From: Ravibacter sp964559125
GTDB taxonomy: Bacteria > Bacteroidota > Bacteroidia > Cytophagales > Spirosomataceae
NCBI GenBank assembly: GCA_964559125.1
Contig: CAZLGW010000004.1
Location: forward strand, 186,001 to 250,000
Direction of reading: 5' to 3'
Length of the DNA: 64,000 bases
The notes under the pieces are model-generated. The model did not search any database and was not told where the DNA came from. It saw nothing but the letters and a program-made list of their open reading frames with translations. Position 1 is the stretch's first letter; the number at the start of each line of letters is the position of its first letter. Made by a program: the position numbers and the translations under genes. Positions 1 to 8,593 of the stretch are shown here, piece after piece.

Positions 1-1
1 C

Positions 2-1210
2 GAGAGCGGCAGCTCGCTGATCCCCCTTCCGCACCCTTATATAGTCCCGGGGGGGCGGTTCCGGGGCCTCTATTACTGGGATACGTACTTTACTATGCTG
101 GGGCTTGAAGAAAACGGAAGGTTTGACCTGATCGAAAATATGCTCGATAATTTCGTCTTCCTTATCGACGAGCTCGGCTTTATTCCCAACGCTAACCGCA
201 CCTACTACCTGGGCCGCTCCCAGCCCCCTGTATTTGCCCTTATGATCGAACTGCTGGCCGGTCATACCGGGCCTTCGGTCTGGGAAAAATATCTTCCCTT
301 TTTAGAAAAAGAGTATGATTTCTGGATGCAGGGCCACGATGCCGTCTCGGCGGAAAACCCTGCCGAACTGCGTGTGGTGCGCCTGTCCGACGGTACCCTG
401 ATGAATCGTTACTGGGACCAGCACGACGCTCCCCGCCCGGAGTCTTACCGGGAGGATGTGGAGGTAGGGATTACTTCCGGAAGGAATATCAAAGAGGTTT
501 TTCGTCATATCAGGGCCGGGGCAGAATCGGGGTGGGACTTCAGCAGCAGGTGGTTTAAGAACGGCTGCGGGATGGAGTATATCCATACCACCGACATCCT
601 GCCCATAGATCTGAATTGCCTGATGCTGAATATAGAAAAAACCCTGATAGCCCAATACAACGACAATCCCGGAAAAGCAGCTTTTAAAGAACTCCTCTCC
701 CGGAGGGTTGCTACGAGGGAAGCCGCTCTGCACCGGCTTTTCTGGGATAATACGAACAACTTCTTCATGGACTACGACTGGATCGAGGCGCAGCAGACGC
801 CGGTATTTTCCCTTGCCGGGGTTTACCCGCTGTTCTTCGGCTGGGCTACCCCTTTCCAGGCCGCCCAAACCGCCACGATGCTGGAAGCCCGGTTTCTCAA
901 AACCGGTGGCTTCGTTACAACGCTGACGGAAAGCGGGCAGCAATGGGACTATCCCAACGGATGGGCCCCGCTTCACTGGGTCGTATTCAGGGGCCTCGAA
1001 AATTACGGATTCCACCGTCTCTCGGAAGATGGTATCGGCAGATGGCTCAAGGTAAACCGCATTGTTTTCCAAAAAACCGGGAAGCTTACTGAAAAGTACA
1101 ACATGATCAACAGGTTTGAAGATGCCCAGGAAGGGGAATACCCCAACCAGGACGGCTTCGGCTGGACAAACGGGGTTTTTCTTAAGCTGTCGAAACTGGT
1201 GAAACCGTAG
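2..1210 (+). CDS. Trehalase, glycoside hydrolase family 37 (5' end outside window)
   Basis: This hydrolyses alpha,alpha-trehalose to two glucose molecules. The reading frame is open from base 2, so the gene starts before the window and 402 residues are visible. Trehalases are usually 500-560 residues, so about 100-150 are missing. Trehalase signature 1 (PGGRF followed by YYWDTYF) lies at visible residues 16-30. The SGWDFSSRW segment carries the expected catalytic acid Asp. Signature 2 (QQWDYPNGWAP) lies near bases 937-969. The TEKYN segment near 1090 carries the expected catalytic base Glu. The gene looks intact to its stop. Whether it is periplasmic or cytoplasmic cannot be judged without the N terminus. 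Nothing downstream suggests an operon. Confidence 0.95.
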   Translation, partial: ESGSSLIPLPHPYIVPGGRFRGLYYWDTYFTMLGLEENGRFDLIENMLDNFVFLIDELGFIPNANRTYYLGRSQPPVFALMIELLAGHTGPSVWEKYLPFLEKEYDFWMQGHDAVSAENPAELRVVRLSDGTLMNRYWDQHDAPRPESYREDVEVGITSGRNIKEVFRHIRAGAESGWDFSSRWFKNGCGMEYIHTTDILPIDLNCLMLNIEKTLIAQYNDNPGKAAFKELLSRRVATREAALHRLFWDNTNNFFMDYDWIEAQQTPVFSLAGVYPLFFGWATPFQAAQTATMLEARFLKTGGFVTTLTESGQQWDYPNGWAPLHWVVFRGLENYGFHRLSEDGIGRWLKVNRIVFQKTGKLTEKYNMINRFEDAQEGEYPNQDGFGWTNGVFLKLSKLVKP

Positions 1211-1457
1211 CCTATCAAAAGCAGTGAGGTGCACCGGCAAGGAAGATTGGCGCGAAACTATAAAAGGCATATGATCCAGATTCCTGGCTGCAAGTACAAG
1301 ATCTGCCACCAGTGCAATCCCTCACCTAACCAATAGACCCTGTTCCGGGATCCGGCCTGCCGGTCCGCTTTCTTTATGGCGGCACAGGCTTCCGGAACGG
1401 ATCTCCATATAAGCAGAGATCACTCTCCCGAAGTGCATAATATTTTCCACAAACTTC

Positions 1458-1488
1458 TTGACAACAATTATCAATCCTGTTACTTTTG
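1458..1488 (+). promoter_or_regulatory. Bacteroidetes-type promoter of the tRNA-Gln gene
   Basis: A -33 TTG at 1458-1460 and a perfect -7 box TACTTTTG (consensus TAnnTTTG) at 1481-1488 are separated by 20 bases. Transcription would start around 1493-1496, about 10 bases before the tRNA. Confidence 0.7.
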
Positions 1489-1505
1489 CAGCCACAATAG
1501 AGGAT

Positions 1506-1576
1506 TGGCCGATGGTGTAATGGTAACACAGAACATTTTGGTTGTTTTATTCAGGGTTCGAGTCCTTGTCGGCCAA
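1506..1576 (+). tRNA. tRNA-Gln (anticodon TTG)
   Basis: A complete cloverleaf can be folded by hand. The acceptor stem is TGGCCGA/TCGGCCA (1506-1512 with 1569-1575). The D stem is GTGT/ACAC with loop AATGGTA. The anticodon stem is GAACA/TGTTT with loop TTTTGGT, giving anticodon TTG at 1538-1540. The T stem is CAGGG/CCTTG with loop TTCGAGT, and the discriminator base is A at 1576. CCA is not encoded. It reads CAA glutamine codons. It stands alone between its own promoter and terminator. Confidence 0.95.
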
Positions 1577-1580
1577 CAAC

Positions 1581-1616
1581 AAAAGTCTCATTCAGTAAGC
1601 TGGATGAGACTTTTTT
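1581..1616 (+). terminator. Rho-independent terminator after tRNA-Gln
   Basis: An 11-bp perfect stem (AAAAGTCTCAT at 1581-1591 with ATGAGACTTTT at 1604-1614) and a 12-base loop are followed by a T run that ends at 1616. Confidence 0.85.
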
Positions 1617-1649
1617 CATTTTATAGTAGTACTTCCGGTAAACGTGCCC

Positions 1650-1657
1650 TAACTTTG
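1650..1657 (+). promoter_or_regulatory. Candidate -7 box for carB
   Basis: TAACTTTG is a perfect match to TAnnTTTG, 38 bases before the carB start codon and downstream of the tRNA terminator. No clear -33 TTG is seen at the usual distance. Confidence 0.5.
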
Positions 1658-1695
1658 CGTAATTTTTAAACACCCATTTTCAAAGCCATAACAAA

Positions 1696-4524
1696 GTGCC
1701 CAAAAATCAAGACATAAAGTCAGTACTTATTATAGGTTCGGGTCCGATCATTATCGGTCAGGCTTGCGAATTTGATTATTCAGGCTCCCAGGCTGCCCGT
1801 TCCCTCCGGGAAGAGGGTATTGAGGTCATCCTGATCAACTCCAACCCGGCGACGATCATGACCGATCCCATTAATGCGGATCATGTCTATTTAAAGCCGC
1901 TTGAGAAGAGGTACATTGTCGAAATCCTTGAAAAGCACAGGGTAGACGCTGTTTTACCTACCATGGGCGGGCAGACGGCGCTTAACCTCGCTATCGACTG
2001 TGACAAGGCCGGTATCTGGAAAAAATACAATGTCCAGATCATCGGGGTCGATATTAAGGCTATTGAAACCACTGAAGACAGGGAGAAATTCCGGCTCAAA
2101 ATGCTGGAGCTGGGCGTAGGCGTATGCAAGGGCCGGACCGCGCGCTCCTTCCTCGAAGGAAAGGAGATTGCCCAGGAAATAGGCTTCCCGCTAGTGATCC
2201 GTCCTTCTTTTACGCTCGGCGGAACGGGCGGCGGATTTGTAGAGAAGCCCGAAGATTTCGACAAGGCGCTTACCAACGGCCTCCATGCTTCGCCGGTACA
2301 CGAAGTGCTGGTAGAGCAAAGCGTGTTGGGCTGGAAAGAATACGAGCTGGAGCTGCTGCGCGACGGGGTAGGGAACACGATCATCATCTGCTCCATCGAA
2401 AACTTCGACCCGATGGGTGTGCACACCGGCGACAGCATCACCGTGGCTCCTGCCATGACGCTGCCTGATACATTATACCAGAAAATGAGGGACCTGTCCT
2501 TCAAAATGATGAACGGTATCGGCCAGTTTGCGGGCGGCTGTAACGTGCAGTTTTCCGTCAATCCTGAAAACGACGATATCATCGCCATCGAGATCAATCC
2601 GAGGGTGTCCAGGTCTTCTGCCCTTGCTTCCAAAGCCACGGGATACCCTATCGCCAAGATTGCTGCAAAAATGGCTATCGGCTATAATCTTGACGAACTG
2701 ATCAATCCGATCACAGGCAGTACCTCTGCCTTTTTTGAGCCTACCATCGATTATGTGATCGTTAAAGTGCCGCGCTGGAACTTCGATAAATTCCCGGGCT
2801 CGGACCGTTCGCTCGGCCTGCAGATGAAATCGGTAGGGGAAGCGATGGGTATCGGCCGCAATTTCCAGGAAGCGCTGCAAAAAGCCTGCCAGTCGCTTGA
2901 GATCAGGAGAAACGGGCTGGGCGCAGACGGCCGTGAGCTGCGCGACCACGAGGCGATCAAGGAAAGCCTCAAACACCCCAGTTGGAACCGCCTGTTCCAT
3001 ATCTACGACGCTTTCAAGCTGGGATTGTCTTTCAATACAATTCAGAATCTCACGAAGATAGACAAGTGGTTCCTCCGCCAGATCGAGGAGCTTATAGAGC
3101 TTGAAAAGGAAATAGAACAGTATGAGCTGGAAGAGCTTCCCCGGGAGCTGCTGCTTAAGGCAAAGCAGAAGGGCTATGCCGACAGGCAGCTTGCGCACCT
3201 GCTGGGCGTGAAGGAGAGCCGCGTCTACAACCGCAGGAAAGAGCTCGGGATCAAGCGGGTATATAAATGCGTGGATACCTGTGCGGCAGAATTCACCGCT
3301 CAGACTCCTTATTACTATTCCACTTTCAATGCTACCCAGGATTCGCCCGACAACGAATCGGTAGTATCCGACAAGAAAAAGGTGGTAGTCCTGGGTTCAG
3401 GGCCGAACCGCATCGGGCAGGGTATCGAGTTTGATTATTCCTGCGTACACGGGGTGCTCGCCGCGAAAGAATCCGGCTACGAGGCCATTATGATCAACTG
3501 CAACCCCGAAACAGTCTCTACCGACCCCGATATTTCGGATAAGCTCTATTTCGAGCCGGTATTCTGGGAGCATGTTTTCGATATCATCGAGCACGAAAAA
3601 CCTGAGGGTGTCATTGTTCAGCTCGGCGGCCAGACCGCCCTGAAAATGGCCGAGAAACTGGATAAATACGGTATAAAAATAATCGGGACCAGCTTTCACT
3701 CCCTCGACTGGGCGGAGGACAGGGGCCGCTTTTCAGCTTTGCTGAGGGACCTCGATATTCCTTATCCGAAATTCGGTACTGTCAGAACTTCTGATGCGGC
3801 AGCCGAACTCTCCCGTGAGCTCGGGTTTCCCCTGCTTGTCAGGCCGAGCTATGTACTGGGCGGGCAAAGCATGAAGATCGTTATCAACGAGCAGGAGCTC
3901 GAACAGCACGTCATCAAGATCCTCCAGGATATCCCTGACAATACCATCCTGCTCGATCATTTCCTGGAAGGGGCTATCGAAGCGGAAGCCGATGCAATCT
4001 GCGACGGGGACGACTCCTACATTATCGGGATTATGGAGCATATCGAGCCGGCGGGTATCCACTCCGGCGATTCCCATGCCGCTTTGCCTACTTTCGGCCT
4101 CTCCGCCGATGAGCTCAGGCAGATCGAAGAGCACACCAAAAAAATAGCGAAGGCTATGCAGGTCAAAGGCCTTATCAACATACAGTTTGCTGTTAAAGAC
4201 GGCATTGTTTATGTCATCGAGGCCAACCCGAGAGCGTCGCGTACCGTGCCTTTCATCAGCAAGGCTTACCGCGAACCTTACGTCAACTACGCTTCAAAAC
4301 TGATGCTGGGTGTCAAGAAGATATCGGATTTCAAGTTCAATCCCTATAAAAACGGATGGGCTATCAAAATCCCGGTATTCTCCTTCAATAAATTCCCGAA
4401 CGTAAATAAAGAGCTCGGACCGGAAATGAAGTCTACCGGAGAAGCCATCTATTTCATAGAAGACCTCACCGACGACTTCTTCCAGAAAGTATACGGAGAA
4501 AGAAATCTGTACCTGAGCAGGTAA
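1696..4524 (+). CDS. carB: Carbamoyl-phosphate synthase large subunit, without allosteric domain
   Basis: This makes carbamoyl phosphate from bicarbonate, ammonia (from glutamine through CarA) and two ATP, feeding pyrimidine and arginine synthesis. The start is GTG at 1696. Two homologous ATP-grasp halves are visible: residues 1 to about 400 (GSGPIIIGQACEFDYSG near the N terminus) and about 555-935 (GSGPNRIGQGIEFDYS), joined by the oligomerisation domain. The protein ends at residue 942. The Escherichia coli enzyme has 1073 residues, and the missing part is its C-terminal MGS-like domain, which binds UMP, IMP and ornithine. The stop follows a complete second ATP-grasp domain, so this looks like a family variant, not a broken gene. 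carA is not next to it. Confidence 0.95.
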   Translation: MPKNQDIKSVLIIGSGPIIIGQACEFDYSGSQAARSLREEGIEVILINSNPATIMTDPINADHVYLKPLEKRYIVEILEKHRVDAVLPTMGGQTALNLAIDCDKAGIWKKYNVQIIGVDIKAIETTEDREKFRLKMLELGVGVCKGRTARSFLEGKEIAQEIGFPLVIRPSFTLGGTGGGFVEKPEDFDKALTNGLHASPVHEVLVEQSVLGWKEYELELLRDGVGNTIIICSIENFDPMGVHTGDSITVAPAMTLPDTLYQKMRDLSFKMMNGIGQFAGGCNVQFSVNPENDDIIAIEINPRVSRSSALASKATGYPIAKIAAKMAIGYNLDELINPITGSTSAFFEPTIDYVIVKVPRWNFDKFPGSDRSLGLQMKSVGEAMGIGRNFQEALQKACQSLEIRRNGLGADGRELRDHEAIKESLKHPSWNRLFHIYDAFKLGLSFNTIQNLTKIDKWFLRQIEELIELEKEIEQYELEELPRELLLKAKQKGYADRQLAHLLGVKESRVYNRRKELGIKRVYKCVDTCAAEFTAQTPYYYSTFNATQDSPDNESVVSDKKKVVVLGSGPNRIGQGIEFDYSCVHGVLAAKESGYEAIMINCNPETVSTDPDISDKLYFEPVFWEHVFDIIEHEKPEGVIVQLGGQTALKMAEKLDKYGIKIIGTSFHSLDWAEDRGRFSALLRDLDIPYPKFGTVRTSDAAAELSRELGFPLLVRPSYVLGGQSMKIVINEQELEQHVIKILQDIPDNTILLDHFLEGAIEAEADAICDGDDSYIIGIMEHIEPAGIHSGDSHAALPTFGLSADELRQIEEHTKKIAKAMQVKGLINIQFAVKDGIVYVIEANPRASRTVPFISKAYREPYVNYASKLMLGVKKISDFKFNPYKNGWAIKIPVFSFNKFPNVNKELGPEMKSTGEAIYFIEDLTDDFFQKVYGERNLYLSR

Positions 4525-4556
4525 AGTATCAAACCTCTTTTTTACAGTTAAATAAC

Positions 4557-4631
4557 CACAGAGGACACAAAACCTCAAAAATTAACTTTTACAGGCCTCA
4601 AAAACTTTGCGCCTACTTTGTGTCCTCTGTG
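4557..4631. repeat. CACAGAG-type palindromic repeat, copy A
   Basis: A 15-bp perfect inverted repeat, CACAGAGGACACAAA (4557-4571) and its complement (4617-4631), encloses 45 bases between convergent carB and the symporter gene. The right arm lies inside the symporter gene and encodes its last residues. A similar palindrome occurs at 60139-60240. Repeats of this look are common and dispersed in environmental bacterial genomes, but I cannot check copy number here. Confidence 0.7.
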
Positions 4632-6136
4632 TTCTTTGCGGTTAAAAAACTTAGTAAAGTACTCACTATAATTCCCGCAACCAGCGAAACGGGCAGGATC
4701 ATCAGTACCCCGAGATTAAGAAAATCGAAAAACGCTATCAAAATAGCTATTCCCAGCGAAAACAACCCGCCCCAGAAGGTTCCTACCTCTGTCGCACCCG
4801 GCACAAACAACGCCATAAAAAACAATACAAAAAGCGGGGCCACCACCAGGTTCACCACCTTATTGATCACATCCAGCAGATTCCCCTCAATATTCCCGAC
4901 GGACATACTAAACAGGGAAACCGCTATCCCCACAACTGCGGAAATCCATTGCACTTTTTTCAAAGGATGCATGTCTTTCATGAAACCGGGAAAATACCTG
5001 ATCCAGATATCTTCGTAAATAACTGAAGAAGAGGAATTAAGGCCGGAAGACAGACTTGACATAGCCGCCGACATCAGGGCCGCTACTACCAGGCCGGTAA
5101 CACCCGCAGGCAGCCCGATCAGGATAAACCTTGGGAAAAGTGTGTCGGCATTCTCATATACACTTGTTCCGGCCCCGAGAGATTCCGGATGCTTCAGGAA
5201 AAAAGACGCCAGCGCCAACCCCAGTATAGCCAGGATAGCCTGCAATACGGCGCTCGACCAAAGGGATATTCTCAGGGTCTGCTTCGCCGAAGCGATATCC
5301 CTGGTCGACAGGTACCTTTGTATAGCCATCTGGTCTGAACCGGACGTACAGACCTTCCAGAGGAGAGCCATAATAAATATATTGCCGACGGTCATCCGTT
5401 GGTTTAAATCGAATTTCCAGACCATATCCTGCCAGTGCGGCAGCCGCTGCCTGGGAAACCACTCAGTCAGGCTTCCGAAGTCAATAGAAATAATAACAAT
5501 CGTAAGAATCGCTCCGGCAAACATAATCCCCGATTGTATAACGTCTGTGAGCACTACCGCTTTCATCCCACCCATGGTGGTATACAGAACGGTTATCAGG
5601 GATAACAGCAAACAAGCCCACGGCACAAAACCCTGGCTGAAACCAAGGATATGGATCAGCGCCGTATTGATCGTAGCATAAATGATGGTAGCCATCCACA
5701 AAAACCTGAGCAGTAAAAAAAAGAGGGTTCCCAGGTCGCGGACCTTAGCGCCCAGCTTCAGTTCCAGTATTTCATAGGCGCTCGTGACATTGAGATCCAT
5801 GATCCTGGGGATAAGAAACCGGGCAATAAGAAAATAGGCAACCGGGTAAGCCAGTATTCCAAAAAACATCATCGGCCCATACTTGATCATTTCGCCCGGA
5901 TAGGCCAGGTAGCTCAGCGTACTTAGCAATGTCGCAAAGAGAGAAAGCCCGACCATAACCGGGTTCATCGATCTTCCGCCGAGGAAATAATCGTCATTGT
6001 TTTTTGATCTGATCGAATAAAAAAAGCCTATCCCTACCATCCCGGCCAGGAAGAGGACAATCACCACCCAATCGAGGCCGCTTAATCCTACGGTGGCTTG
6101 CCCGTCCGGGACTAATACATTAGCTATTTTCAGCAT
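4613..6136 (-). CDS. Sodium:solute symporter (SSS/SLC5 family), probable sialic acid transporter
   Basis: This inner-membrane Na+-coupled carrier has 507 residues and about 13 hydrophobic segments. The SSS-typical DDYFLGGRSM motif lies after the first transmembrane helix. SSS members include the Na+/sialic acid carriers (SiaT type). The specific substrate is inferred only from the neighbouring lyase, O-acetylesterase and sialidase-like genes. It is the last gene of the minus-strand locus and overlaps the lyase-like gene by 17 bases, which suggests translational coupling. The C-terminal tail KNTEDTK is encoded by the right arm of a palindromic repeat, so the original C terminus may have been replaced or extended. 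That should matter little, because the tail follows the last membrane helix. Confidence 0.85.
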   Translation of the reverse strand: MLKIANVLVPDGQATVGLSGLDWVVIVLFLAGMVGIGFFYSIRSKNNDDYFLGGRSMNPVMVGLSLFATLLSTLSYLAYPGEMIKYGPMMFFGILAYPVAYFLIARFLIPRIMDLNVTSAYEILELKLGAKVRDLGTLFFLLLRFLWMATIIYATINTALIHILGFSQGFVPWACLLLSLITVLYTTMGGMKAVVLTDVIQSGIMFAGAILTIVIISIDFGSLTEWFPRQRLPHWQDMVWKFDLNQRMTVGNIFIMALLWKVCTSGSDQMAIQRYLSTRDIASAKQTLRISLWSSAVLQAILAILGLALASFFLKHPESLGAGTSVYENADTLFPRFILIGLPAGVTGLVVAALMSAAMSSLSSGLNSSSSVIYEDIWIRYFPGFMKDMHPLKKVQWISAVVGIAVSLFSMSVGNIEGNLLDVINKVVNLVVAPLFVLFFMALFVPGATEVGTFWGGLFSLGIAILIAFFDFLNLGVLMILPVSLVAGIIVSTLLSFLTAKNTEDTK

Positions 6137-7046
6137 ATTTCAACCGGTCAAAAAGGCCCGTGGCGTTCAGTTCTTCTTTTAGTTGCCGAAGTTCGGCTGC
6201 GGACAGATTCTTCAGGGGAAGCCGGCACGGCCCGAGCTCGAAGCCCATCATATTCAGTATTGCCTTCGTGCTGACCACCGAGCCTCCGTACCTGTGCAGG
6301 ATTTTCAGAATCCCGACAGCCTGTATCTGCAGTTCCCGGGCTTCTTCTATACTACCCGCTTCATAGGCTTGTATGATCTCCTGGAAAACATCGGGAATGA
6401 TATTGAAGGAAGTCCCTATTCCGCCTTGTGCTCCCGCATTGAGCCCGCTTAAAAAGATCCCGTCGCTCCCGTGAAGAATATCGTACTTCCCACCGTCCAT
6501 CAGTATGCATTCCTGCATATCCATCATATCAGGGGCCGTAAACTTGATGCCGGAAAAATTCGGGATCCTGTTCCCGATTTTTTTCAGGAACTGGTTCATC
6601 TTAATATGCACCCCCGAAACCATTGGCATATGATAATAATAGTAGGCGGTATCAGGCGCCGAAGCAGCGACAATACGATTGAATTCAACCAGTTCCTCCG
6701 GATCTTTCGGCGGAAGATAGCACGGTCCCATGCAGGCGATAGCGTCTACCCCTAATTCTTCGGCGTGTGCGGCCAGGGAAGATGCTTCTATATAATTCGG
6801 AGTCGATACATGGGCAATGATCTTCAGGTGCTTCTGATACGGCATCCAGGCTTCCAGTAATTGCCGGCGTTCGTTCACCGACAGCAGAAGGCCTTCCCCG
6901 GAGGTCCCGCAGACGAATACGCCGGTAACGCCTTTTGCTATCAGGTAACTTGCATAGTCCCCGATCCCGTTCAGATATAGATTCCCTTTTGGGTCAAACG
7001 GCGAAAATGTCGCCACGATCAACCCGGTAAAACGGTTGTCTTTCAT
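6120..7046 (-). CDS. nanA: N-acetylneuraminate lyase-like aldolase (DapA/NanA family)
   Basis: This probably splits N-acetylneuraminate into N-acetylmannosamine and pyruvate in the cytoplasm. The 308-residue TIM-barrel protein shows GTSGEGLLLS near residue 50, YYYYHMP (family catalytic Tyr region) and FSGIKFT, whose Lys is the Schiff-base residue. The YYYYHMP and GIKF forms are closer to the animal-type lyase than to E. coli NanA. Dihydrodipicolinate synthase or another 2-keto-acid aldolase is possible, but the sialidase-like and O-acetylesterase neighbours favour the lyase. The gene lies between the SGNH esterase and the symporter in one transcriptional direction. Confidence 0.82.
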   Translation of the reverse strand: MKDNRFTGLIVATFSPFDPKGNLYLNGIGDYASYLIAKGVTGVFVCGTSGEGLLLSVNERRQLLEAWMPYQKHLKIIAHVSTPNYIEASSLAAHAEELGVDAIACMGPCYLPPKDPEELVEFNRIVAASAPDTAYYYYHMPMVSGVHIKMNQFLKKIGNRIPNFSGIKFTAPDMMDMQECILMDGGKYDILHGSDGIFLSGLNAGAQGGIGTSFNIIPDVFQEIIQAYEAGSIEEARELQIQAVGILKILHRYGGSVVSTKAILNMMGFELGPCRLPLKNLSAAELRQLKEELNATGLFDRLKYAENS

Positions 7047-7103
7047 GTATATAAAAAATTAACTAATTGTATTTCAGTGATGTTTTTTTCCCGGAAACCG
7101 AAA

Positions 7104-7793
7104 TCATTTGTCTGTTACGAGGCTGAGAACGGTGCCTGCCAGAAAAGCTGCCTGCAATGCTCGTGTTTCCTCGTCGAAGTGGACATGATCTATATAGTGG
7201 CGGGGGATATGCTTAGCTGTAAAAGAATATAAATCTATAACCGGTACATGCTCATTCTTACAGGTCTGGTCGGCTACTTTATTGTATAGTTCGAGGTCTT
7301 TTGCGTATCGCCTGAAGGACGGTTGCCGGCTGTTGTGGATACTGTCCACAACAGGTGTTGTCCTGATCCATACCGGCTTTATGTTTCTTGATTTAAGAAG
7401 GAAGATAACCCTTTTCAGATGAGCTTCATACTGATCTGCAGGCACCTGGAGATCCCCGGTCGACGTATTCCGTTTAATATCGTGCAACCCGAAATTGAAA
7501 AGGAAAAAATCCGGCCTGAACGAAGGTTCCTTTATTTTTACTTCCAGGAAATCGAGCACCATCCTGGAATCTCCGCCGCTCGCCCCGGCGGGTATATCGA
7601 GGTTTTTGAGGGCTTCTTCATCCCCGTTTTTCCTTTCTATACGTACCTGTCCCTCCAGAAATGTTTCGAGGTAAGACGCGTAGTGAACCGAGATGCTGTC
7701 ACCGATTAAAAAGCATACGGGGAGTCGCTGCGGCCAGATCCATGCTCCACCCAGAGCACAGAGAAGTATCAGCCAGATTTTAAAATGTTTCAT
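7104..7793 (-). CDS. SGNH/GDSL-type esterase, exported
   Basis: This 229-residue hydrolase starts with a short hydrophobic signal-anchor (residues 3-20). Block I is IGDSIS, with the nucleophile Ser. The Asn block III motif appears as FNFGLHD, and block V is DHVHF, with the Asp-x-x-His pair. The family removes acyl groups from sugars and lipids. Lying 6 bases after a sialate O-acetylesterase-like gene, it is likely a second de-O-acetylase of the same locus. The substrate is inferred. Confidence 0.8.
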   Translation of the reverse strand: MKHFKIWLILLCALGGAWIWPQRLPVCFLIGDSISVHYASYLETFLEGQVRIERKNGDEEALKNLDIPAGASGGDSRMVLDFLEVKIKEPSFRPDFFLFNFGLHDIKRNTSTGDLQVPADQYEAHLKRVIFLLKSRNIKPVWIRTTPVVDSIHNSRQPSFRRYAKDLELYNKVADQTCKNEHVPVIDLYSFTAKHIPRHYIDHVHFDEETRALQAAFLAGTVLSLVTDK

Positions 7794-7799
7794 GATTTA

Positions 7800-8591
7800 T
7801 TATTGAATCCTGATCAACTGAATGAACTCCTTTGCATATCTTTTTCCCAGTTCATACTGGGCTTCAGTATTGAAATGGAGCGTATCTCCCATATGCATCA
7901 ACCCGTCTGCATTCACGCACCGTGTAAAAGGTACCTTTTCCGGAATAGACCGGATCTGTGCGTTGATAGATCCGGAGTTGCCTTTCCAGTCTCCTATTTC
8001 TCCCACTACGACCGGCAGATCGGGGATTCCCAGATCATTTCGTAAATGCCCGATCATTTCGGAGAATTTTTCTGTGTAGCCTTCCCACTTGTTCCTGTCT
8101 GCCTCACCCTGGTGCCAGATGACGCCTATGATAGTACCCGATTTCTGAGCTTTCAGCGCTTTTATTACGGCCTCGTTGTAGTGGTGGCTGCCTTTTTCCC
8201 ACCTGTTTATGGACGTGCCTCCCCGCACATTTACCACGAGTCCGAAATTTTTACCGGGATATGCATTAACCAGGCTTTTCGAAAAAGTCCAGGCCGGCCC
8301 GAGTCGCTGCATGGATATTTCCTTGCGGATGGTAGAATACCGGTTCAACGGGTTTTTCGCCGGCTCCCACTCATCCCGTTCATTGAACAAAAAGACATTC
8401 TGTAACGGAATTGTATCCGCAGGTGTCATTTCAGCCCGTCCAGCCATGTTAGACTGGCCGATGCAAAGGATGATATGGTATCCCGGCTCCTTTTGCACAG
8501 CGCAACCTGTCATTGTAATAATAGCCGCTAAAATCTTTAGCAATACCCGGTAAACAGGTTTTAGTTTCAACATACTCAGATATTTAGGCAT
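7800..8591 (-). CDS. Sialate O-acetylesterase-like lipoprotein (SASA/DUF303 domain)
   Basis: The SASA domain removes O-acetyl groups from sialic acids and other acetylated glycans. ILCIGQSNMAGR carries the nucleophile Ser. VIWHQGEAD is the second conserved block, and a His near DTLHFN completes the site. I place the start at 8591: this ATG lies three bases after the stop of the preceding gene with an AGG just before it. An upstream ATG at 8678 would run 85 bases into that gene. From 8591 or the next ATG (8573), the N terminus is a lipoprotein signal ending MTGC. The protein should therefore sit on the outer or inner membrane facing the periplasm. Confidence 0.82.
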   Translation of the reverse strand: MPKYLSMLKLKPVYRVLLKILAAIITMTGCAVQKEPGYHIILCIGQSNMAGRAEMTPADTIPLQNVFLFNERDEWEPAKNPLNRYSTIRKEISMQRLGPAWTFSKSLVNAYPGKNFGLVVNVRGGTSINRWEKGSHHYNEAVIKALKAQKSGTIIGVIWHQGEADRNKWEGYTEKFSEMIGHLRNDLGIPDLPVVVGEIGDWKGNSGSINAQIRSIPEKVPFTRCVNADGLMHMGDTLHFNTEAQYELGKRYAKEFIQLIRIQ

Positions 8592-8593
8592 TC

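Noticed and set aside
302..1309. Long antisense open frame (335 codons) over the trehalase gene
   Set aside because: It mirrors a well-supported trehalase frame, has no recognisable domain, and long antisense frames are expected with this codon use.
1376..1669. 97-codon plus-strand frame upstream of carB
   Set aside because: It runs through the tRNA-Gln and its terminator, so it cannot be a protein gene.
2473..3198. 241-codon minus-strand frame inside carB
   Set aside because: Antisense shadow of a conserved gene, without a start site or homology.
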